Assembly: GCA_003551215.1 (NCBI GenBank)
Contig: PUMD01000118.1
Coordinates: forward strand, 1-54,572
Source: Clostridia bacterium
Lineage (GTDB): Bacteria; Bacillota; Sulfobacillia; SLMV01
Reading direction: 5' to 3'
Length of the DNA stretch: 54,572 nt
How positions within the stretch are numbered: the stretch's first letter is position 1; the number at the start of each line of letters is the position of its first letter. Position numbers and translations under genes: made by a program. Shown piece by piece: positions 50,501 to 54,572 of this stretch. Under the pieces are notes generated by a model, which saw only the letters and a program-made list of their open reading frames with translations, was not told where the DNA came from and made no database searches.

Positions 50501-52621
50501 TTGGCCAAAAATTTGATTATTGTCGAATCGCCAGCGAAAGCCAAAACCATAGAGAGGTATCTGGGACGGGACTACAAGGTTGCCGCCTCCATGGGCCACG
50601 TCAGGGACCTCCCCAAAAGCAAGCTGGGCGTGGATGTAGAAGACGGGTTTGAACCTCAGTATATAACCATAAGAGGGAAGGGCAAAGTTCTGAAAAAGCT
50701 GCGCAAGGAGGCCAAGTCATCTGAAGCAGTCTTCCTGGCTACCGACCCCGACCGGGAAGGGGAAGCTATAGCGTGGCACCTGATTCACGCCCTGAAGCTT
50801 GAAGAAGATGACCAGCTCCGGGTTGCGTTCAACGAGATAACGAAGAACGCGATCAGGCGCGCCTTTGAACAGCCCCGGAGTATAGATGTGGACCTGGTTA
50901 ACAGTCAACAGGCCAGGCGGATACTGGATCGACTCGTCGGGTACAAACTCAGCCCCTTTCTGTGGCGAAAGGTCCGCCGTGGTCTGTCCGCCGGACGCGT
51001 TCAGTCAGCAGCTGTCCGCATGGTTGTCGACCGCGAACGTAAGCGAGAAGCGTTCGAGCCTGAGGAATACTGGACTCTGGACGCCGATTTTCTGTCCTCT
51101 GCAGACGGTGGACAGCCGGATGAGCAATTCACTGCCCGACTGCAGAAATGGCGTGGGGACGAGGTCAGCATTTCCAGCGAGAAACAGATGAACCGCTTGC
51201 TTGAGAACCTTCCGCGGAGCGGTTATGCCGTTGCCGAAGTCAAGCGCGAGGAGAAGAAACGGTATCCTTCAGCCGCTTTCACCACCAGCAGCCTACAGCA
51301 GATGGCCGCGCGCCGTCTGGGCATGAAAGCGAGTTTTGCCATGCGCATAGCACAGCAGCTTTACGAGGGAGTCTCGGTGGGAGATGACTCAGAACGACGC
51401 GGACTGATAACTTATATGCGTACCGATTCCACCCGGGTTTCCTCCCAGGCGGTGGGCATGGCCAAAGAATTCGTCCAAGAGCGTTACGGTGAGCATTTTT
51501 CCCAGCCGCGCACCCGGCGGGGAAGGGCGAGGCAAGGAGCGGAAGAAGCACATGAGGCCATTCGTCCAACCGACGTCGGCAAGACTCCTCAGATGCTCAA
51601 ATCTGATCTCAGCAATCCACAGTACCGCCTGTACAGGCTCATATGGCAGCGTTTTGTGGCCAGCCAGATGAAGCCAGCTGTATACGACGAGACCACCGTT
51701 ACCATCAGTTCCGGCGGAGCGCAGTTCAGCGCGCGGGGCAAGGTGATGAAGTTTCCTGGATTCCGCATATTGTACGGCACAAATCAATCCGACAGTGACG
51801 ATGATCTGCTGCCGGAGATGTCCGAAGGGGACCGCGTACAGCTTAAGGAGTTGCTGCCGAAGCAGAATTTCACTCAACCCCCGGCGCGGTTCACAGAAGC
51901 TTCGCTGGTCAGGGCCATGGAGGAAGAAGGCATCGGGCGACCCAGCACTTATGCTCCCATAATTGAGACAATCCAGAAGCGGGGATACGTCGGGACCGAG
52001 GACAACCGGTTTTACCCCACTGAGCTGGGCAGGGCAGTCAACAGTCTGCTGGAGGACTACTTCCCTGACGTGGTTGACCTGAGCTTCACCGCAGATATGG
52101 AAAACAAGCTGGATGAGATCGAGGAAGGTGACGTCGACTGGTTGGAGGTGATCTCGGAGTTCTGGGAGCCGTTTTCTGAGGAGCTGGACACTGCCTATAA
52201 GAAGGCAGAACGGGTGCAGCTTCCTGTACAGGAGACAGATATAGAATGCGAAGAATGCGGGCGCACAATGGTGATCAAACACGGTCGCTATGGTAAGTTT
52301 ATCGCCTGTCCGGGATACCCAGAGTGTGAAAACACGATGCCGTACTTTGAAAAAACCGGGGCGCAGTGTCCGGACTGCGGCGGCGATATTGTCAAGAGAC
52401 GAAGCAAAAAGGGCCGGACATTCTACGGATGCTCCAACTGGCCCGACTGTGAGTTTGTCGTGTGGAACGAACCATCCGGGCAAAAGTGCCCCGATTGCGG
52501 GGCCTTCATGGTCAAAAAGCGAAGCAAAAAGAAAGGAAACTATCTGCAGTGCAGTCGCGGGGAGTGCCAGACCGAGGTTCTGCCCGGTGAACAACTGGAG
52601 GCGGTCGGAGAAGGCGAGTGA
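50501..52621 (+). CDS. topA: DNA topoisomerase I
   Basis: TopA relaxes negative supercoils. The 706-residue protein begins AKNLIIVESPAKAKTIERYL (TOPRIM domain), has TDPDREGEAIAWHL, and the active-site Tyr in GLITYMRTDSTRVS (Tyr about residue 305). Three C-terminal zinc ribbons follow: CEECG...CPGYPEC, CPDCG...CSNWPDC and CPDCG...CSRGEC. TTG 50501 is chosen because GAGGTG lies 6 bases upstream and the family starts MAKNLIIVESP. dprA before it and trmFO after it, usual in Bacillus, are absent. Confidence 0.96.
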   Translation: MAKNLIIVESPAKAKTIERYLGRDYKVAASMGHVRDLPKSKLGVDVEDGFEPQYITIRGKGKVLKKLRKEAKSSEAVFLATDPDREGEAIAWHLIHALKLEEDDQLRVAFNEITKNAIRRAFEQPRSIDVDLVNSQQARRILDRLVGYKLSPFLWRKVRRGLSAGRVQSAAVRMVVDRERKREAFEPEEYWTLDADFLSSADGGQPDEQFTARLQKWRGDEVSISSEKQMNRLLENLPRSGYAVAEVKREEKKRYPSAAFTTSSLQQMAARRLGMKASFAMRIAQQLYEGVSVGDDSERRGLITYMRTDSTRVSSQAVGMAKEFVQERYGEHFSQPRTRRGRARQGAEEAHEAIRPTDVGKTPQMLKSDLSNPQYRLYRLIWQRFVASQMKPAVYDETTVTISSGGAQFSARGKVMKFPGFRILYGTNQSDSDDDLLPEMSEGDRVQLKELLPKQNFTQPPARFTEASLVRAMEEEGIGRPSTYAPIIETIQKRGYVGTEDNRFYPTELGRAVNSLLEDYFPDVVDLSFTADMENKLDEIEEGDVDWLEVISEFWEPFSEELDTAYKKAERVQLPVQETDIECEECGRTMVIKHGRYGKFIACPGYPECENTMPYFEKTGAQCPDCGGDIVKRRSKKGRTFYGCSNWPDCEFVVWNEPSGQKCPDCGAFMVKKRSKKKGNYLQCSRGECQTEVLPGEQLEAVGEGE

Positions 52622-52644
52622 GTTCGAACCCGGGAGGAAGCTTT

Positions 52645-53649
52645 ATGGCTGATAGTCGCAACCCATGCGCTGAGCTGAACACCGCAACCTCCGCTGAGCA
52701 GCTGCTCGAGGCATTTGTGCAGCATATAAAAATGCAGAGGGATTACTCGGACCATACCGTCCGCGCCTACTCCGCAGACCTGAAACAGGCGCTGCAGTAC
52801 CTCTGCGCGGCCAGCGGAGATGAGATGCAGAGCCTGCGGGGTGCTGATCTGGCCCAGTATAGCCTTGCTGATATGCGTTCTTATCTGGCGCGATTGCTTT
52901 CTGACGGGTACAGAAGGTCCAGCGTGAACCGCAAGCTGGCTGCGCTGCGTTCTTTTTGGCGTTTCCTCGTCCGTGCCGATCTCATGTCCGACAGCGTCCT
53001 GGATTACCTGTCATCGCCCAAGATGCCGTCGCGCCTCCCCAGGTTGTTCTATCGTGAAGAGGTAGAGGCCATACTGAGACGGCCCAGCGCTGACTCTCCA
53101 CTGGGGCTGCGCGACCGCTGTATATTGGAGATGCTGTACGGCACTGGCATGAGGGTGGCCGAGCTTGTAGGAATGGACATGGGGTCTGTCAGCAGCAGCG
53201 AAGGAACGGTAAGGGTTATGGGCAAGGGGGGACGGGAAAGGATCATTCCGCTGGGGTCCCACGCCCTGAAGGCAGTTGACCGGTATCTGCAGGAGGGCCG
53301 CAGTCAGCTGCTCAGCAGTAATCCATCTCCCGAAGAAAGAAGTGCCCTTTTTCTCAATCACCGTGGGGGCCGGCTGACTGCTCGGGGTGTCAGGTGGATA
53401 GTCAACAAGCATGTCAGATCTACGGGTTCTGCCGGAAGTCCGCATACTTTCCGTCATTCATTTGCCACGCACCTGCTGGACGGCGGAGCCGATCTGCGGA
53501 GCGTGCAGATGATGTTGGGACACTCGGAGCTGTCTACCACTCAAATATACACCCACGTCAGCCAGGCACGGATAAGGCAGGTGTACGAGTCGGCTCATCC
53601 AAGAGCACAAAAGCAGTCTTCGGAAGATAGCGCAAGAGAGGATGAATGA
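52645..53649 (+). CDS. xerC: Tyrosine recombinase XerC-like
   Basis: A 334-residue tyrosine recombinase of the Xer group, which resolves chromosome dimers at dif with a partner. The SAM-like N-terminal DNA-binding domain (about 20-115: YSDHTVRAYSADLKQALQYL) is followed by the catalytic domain with Arg in GTGMRVAELVGMD, Lys in MGKGGRERIIPL, HTFRHSFATHLLDGGADLR, LGHSELSTTQIYTHVS with the Tyr nucleophile. ATG 52645 is chosen for GGAGG 7 bases upstream. Context (topA-xerC-hslV-hslU) is the conserved chromosomal locus, so a mobile element origin is unlikely. Confidence 0.94.
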   Translation: MADSRNPCAELNTATSAEQLLEAFVQHIKMQRDYSDHTVRAYSADLKQALQYLCAASGDEMQSLRGADLAQYSLADMRSYLARLLSDGYRRSSVNRKLAALRSFWRFLVRADLMSDSVLDYLSSPKMPSRLPRLFYREEVEAILRRPSADSPLGLRDRCILEMLYGTGMRVAELVGMDMGSVSSSEGTVRVMGKGGRERIIPLGSHALKAVDRYLQEGRSQLLSSNPSPEERSALFLNHRGGRLTARGVRWIVNKHVRSTGSAGSPHTFRHSFATHLLDGGADLRSVQMMLGHSELSTTQIYTHVSQARIRQVYESAHPRAQKQSSEDSAREDE

Positions 53650-53652
53650 AAA

Positions 53653-54207
53653 ATGCTCAAAGGGACCACCATTGTGGCGGTCAAGGGCAAAAACGAGGTG
53701 GCTGTAGCCGGAGACGGCCAGGTAACTGTGGGAGAGAATCAGGTGCTGAAGCACAGCTCTCGCAAGGTGCGTTACCTGTACAAAAAGCAGGTGCTGGCAG
53801 GATTTGCCGGTTCGCTTGCTGATGCAATGACCCTGTTTGACAAGTTTGAAGGCAAGATTGAGGAATACCACGGCAATTTACCGCGGGCAGCCGTGGAGCT
53901 GGCCAAGGAATGGAGAACTGACCGAATTCTCAGAAGACTCGAAGCTCTGCTGATAGTGGCTGATCTCGATAATCTGCTGGTAATATCCGGGGCCGGTGAA
54001 GTAATCGAGCCGGACGATGGTATCACTGCAGTTGGCTCCGGAGGCGGCTTTGCACTTGCGGCTGCCCGTGCGTTGAGCAAGCACTCCGGCTTGAGCCCTT
54101 CGGAGATTGCCCGGGAGGCCCTCTTGGCTGCCGCTGACATTTGTGTCTACACCAATGATAACATAAATGTGGAGGTTCTGAAGCGCAATTTTTCCTCGAA
54201 CAGCTGA
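53653..54207 (+). CDS. hslV: ATP-dependent protease subunit HslV (ClpQ)
   Basis: HslV is the proteasome-like peptidase of the HslUV complex; twelve subunits form two rings. The 184-residue protein reads [12 protein letters not shown], with the mature N-terminal Thr at TTIVAV after propeptide removal; [41 protein letters not shown] and [16 protein letters not shown] are family stretches. The start is three bases after xerC. Its partner ATPase hslU follows after 35 bases. Confidence 0.96.
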   Translation: MLKGTTIVAVKGKNEVAVAGDGQVTVGENQVLKHSSRKVRYLYKKQVLAGFAGSLADAMTLFDKFEGKIEEYHGNLPRAAVELAKEWRTDRILRRLEALLIVADLDNLLVISGAGEVIEPDDGITAVGSGGGFALAAARALSKHSGLSPSEIAREALLAAADICVYTNDNINVEVLKRNFSSNS

Positions 54208-54242
54208 GGACTGACAGGTAGCTTCCGCGAAAGGAGTTCACC

Positions 54243-54572
54243 ATGCAAGACTTGACACCACAGGTTATCGTAGAGCAGCTGAGCAAGTATATCGTGAGTC
54301 AGAGAGAAGCCAAGCGGTCAGTGGCAGTGGCGTTGCGCAACCGATACCGCCGCAACCAGCTGGCCGAGGAGCTGCAGGAGGAGATCCTTCCCAAAAACAT
54401 CCTGATGATCGGACCCACTGGAGTTGGTAAGACAGAAATCGCCCGTCGCCTCGCCAGGCTGGTCAACGCTCCCTTCCTGAAGGTCGAAGCAACCAAGTTT
54501 ACCGAGGTAGGTTATGTGGGGAGGGACGTAGAGGCAATCGTCAGGGACCTGGTTGATACGGCCGTACGGATG
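54243..54572 (+). CDS. hslU: ATP-dependent protease ATPase subunit HslU (ClpY), 5' part
   Basis: The first 110 codons of HslU, cut by the window end. The AAA+ unfoldase feeds substrates into HslV. Visible are [20 protein letters not shown], then [12 protein letters not shown], the Walker [18 protein letters not shown] (about residues 58-74) and [20 protein letters not shown], the family hallmark. AAAGGAGTT precedes the ATG. Confidence 0.95.
   Translation, partial: MQDLTPQVIVEQLSKYIVSQREAKRSVAVALRNRYRRNQLAEELQEEILPKNILMIGPTGVGKTEIARRLARLVNAPFLKVEATKFTEVGYVGRDVEAIVRDLVDTAVRM

Noticed and set aside
51389..52594. A 401-codon minus-strand open frame opposite topA
   Set aside because: Shadow of topA caused by base composition; no domain or ribosome site.
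52645..53649. Tyrosine recombinase as evidence for an integrated mobile element
   Set aside because: Location between topA and hslVU is the conserved chromosomal xerC locus; no att repeats or cargo genes were seen.
1..54572. CRISPR arrays, IS elements, rRNA or tRNA genes
   Set aside because: No spaced direct repeats, transposase motifs or tRNA-like cloverleaf ends were found on reading either strand; small or unusual RNAs could have been missed by eye.

Overview
The window is a continuous stretch of chromosomal housekeeping genes from an endospore-forming member of the Bacillota (Firmicutes), most likely a Clostridia-type anaerobe with moderately high GC (mid-50s % by eye, not computed). Sporulation markers support this: spoVM, an alpha/beta-type SASP gene, the germination protease gpr, and spoVS. 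Gene order closely follows the Bacillus/Clostridium arrangement (remA-rpoZ-coaBC-priA-def-fmt-rsmB-rlmN-prkC-rpe-spoVM / rpmB / yloU-fakA-recG; fapR-plsX-fab-acpP-rnc-smc-ftsY; ylxM-ffh-rpsP-khpA-ylqD-rimM-trmD-rplS-lepB-rnhB; topA-xerC-hslVU). I cannot assign a genus. I saw no rRNA, tRNA, IS element, prophage or CRISPR array.

Layout. 1-4.8 kb: end of a P-type ATPase, then dapF, an AarF/UbiB kinase, yicC, remA and rpoZ. 4.9-17.3 kb: a tightly packed run containing coaBC, priA, a single open reading frame that fuses peptide deformylase to methionyl-tRNA formyltransferase, three membrane/metalloprotein genes, rsmB, rlmN, prkC and rpe. 17.3-18.7 kb: a decayed DUF421 (YetF-like) gene, a small membrane protein and the 25-codon spoVM; rpmB lies on the opposite strand. 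19-23.2 kb: Asp23/YloU, fatty acid kinase FakA and recG. 23.2-26.7 kb: SASP and gpr (convergent), an HD-domain dNTPase and a small membrane protein. 26.9-33.7 kb: the FapR-controlled fatty acid and phospholipid cluster, which contains a DegV-family protein. 33.7-45.6 kb: rnc, spoVS, smc, the SRP genes, ribosomal proteins and ribosome/tRNA maturation genes, lepB and rnhB. 46.4-50.1 kb: a heterodimeric ABC exporter. 50.3-54.6 kb: a structured leader, then topA, xerC, hslV and the start of hslU (cut by the window edge).

How the genes work together. Most form translationally coupled operons for protein synthesis and its quality control, membrane lipid synthesis and chromosome maintenance. FapR probably senses malonyl-CoA and binds a palindrome in front of its own operon. 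FakA and the DegV protein may link exogenous fatty acids to PlsX-dependent phospholipid synthesis.

The points most worth a second look are: the Def-Fmt fusion, which joins two enzymes with opposing reactions; the DegV gene in the slot where fabK often lies; an apparent three-helix structured element upstream of topA; a candidate forespore promoter plus terminator-like hairpin in front of gpr; a candidate SigH promoter embedded at the end of rnc for spoVS; the DUF421 pseudogene; and the absence of several usual neighbours (gmk, prpC, rsgA, thiN, rbgA, dprA, trmFO) from their customary slots.
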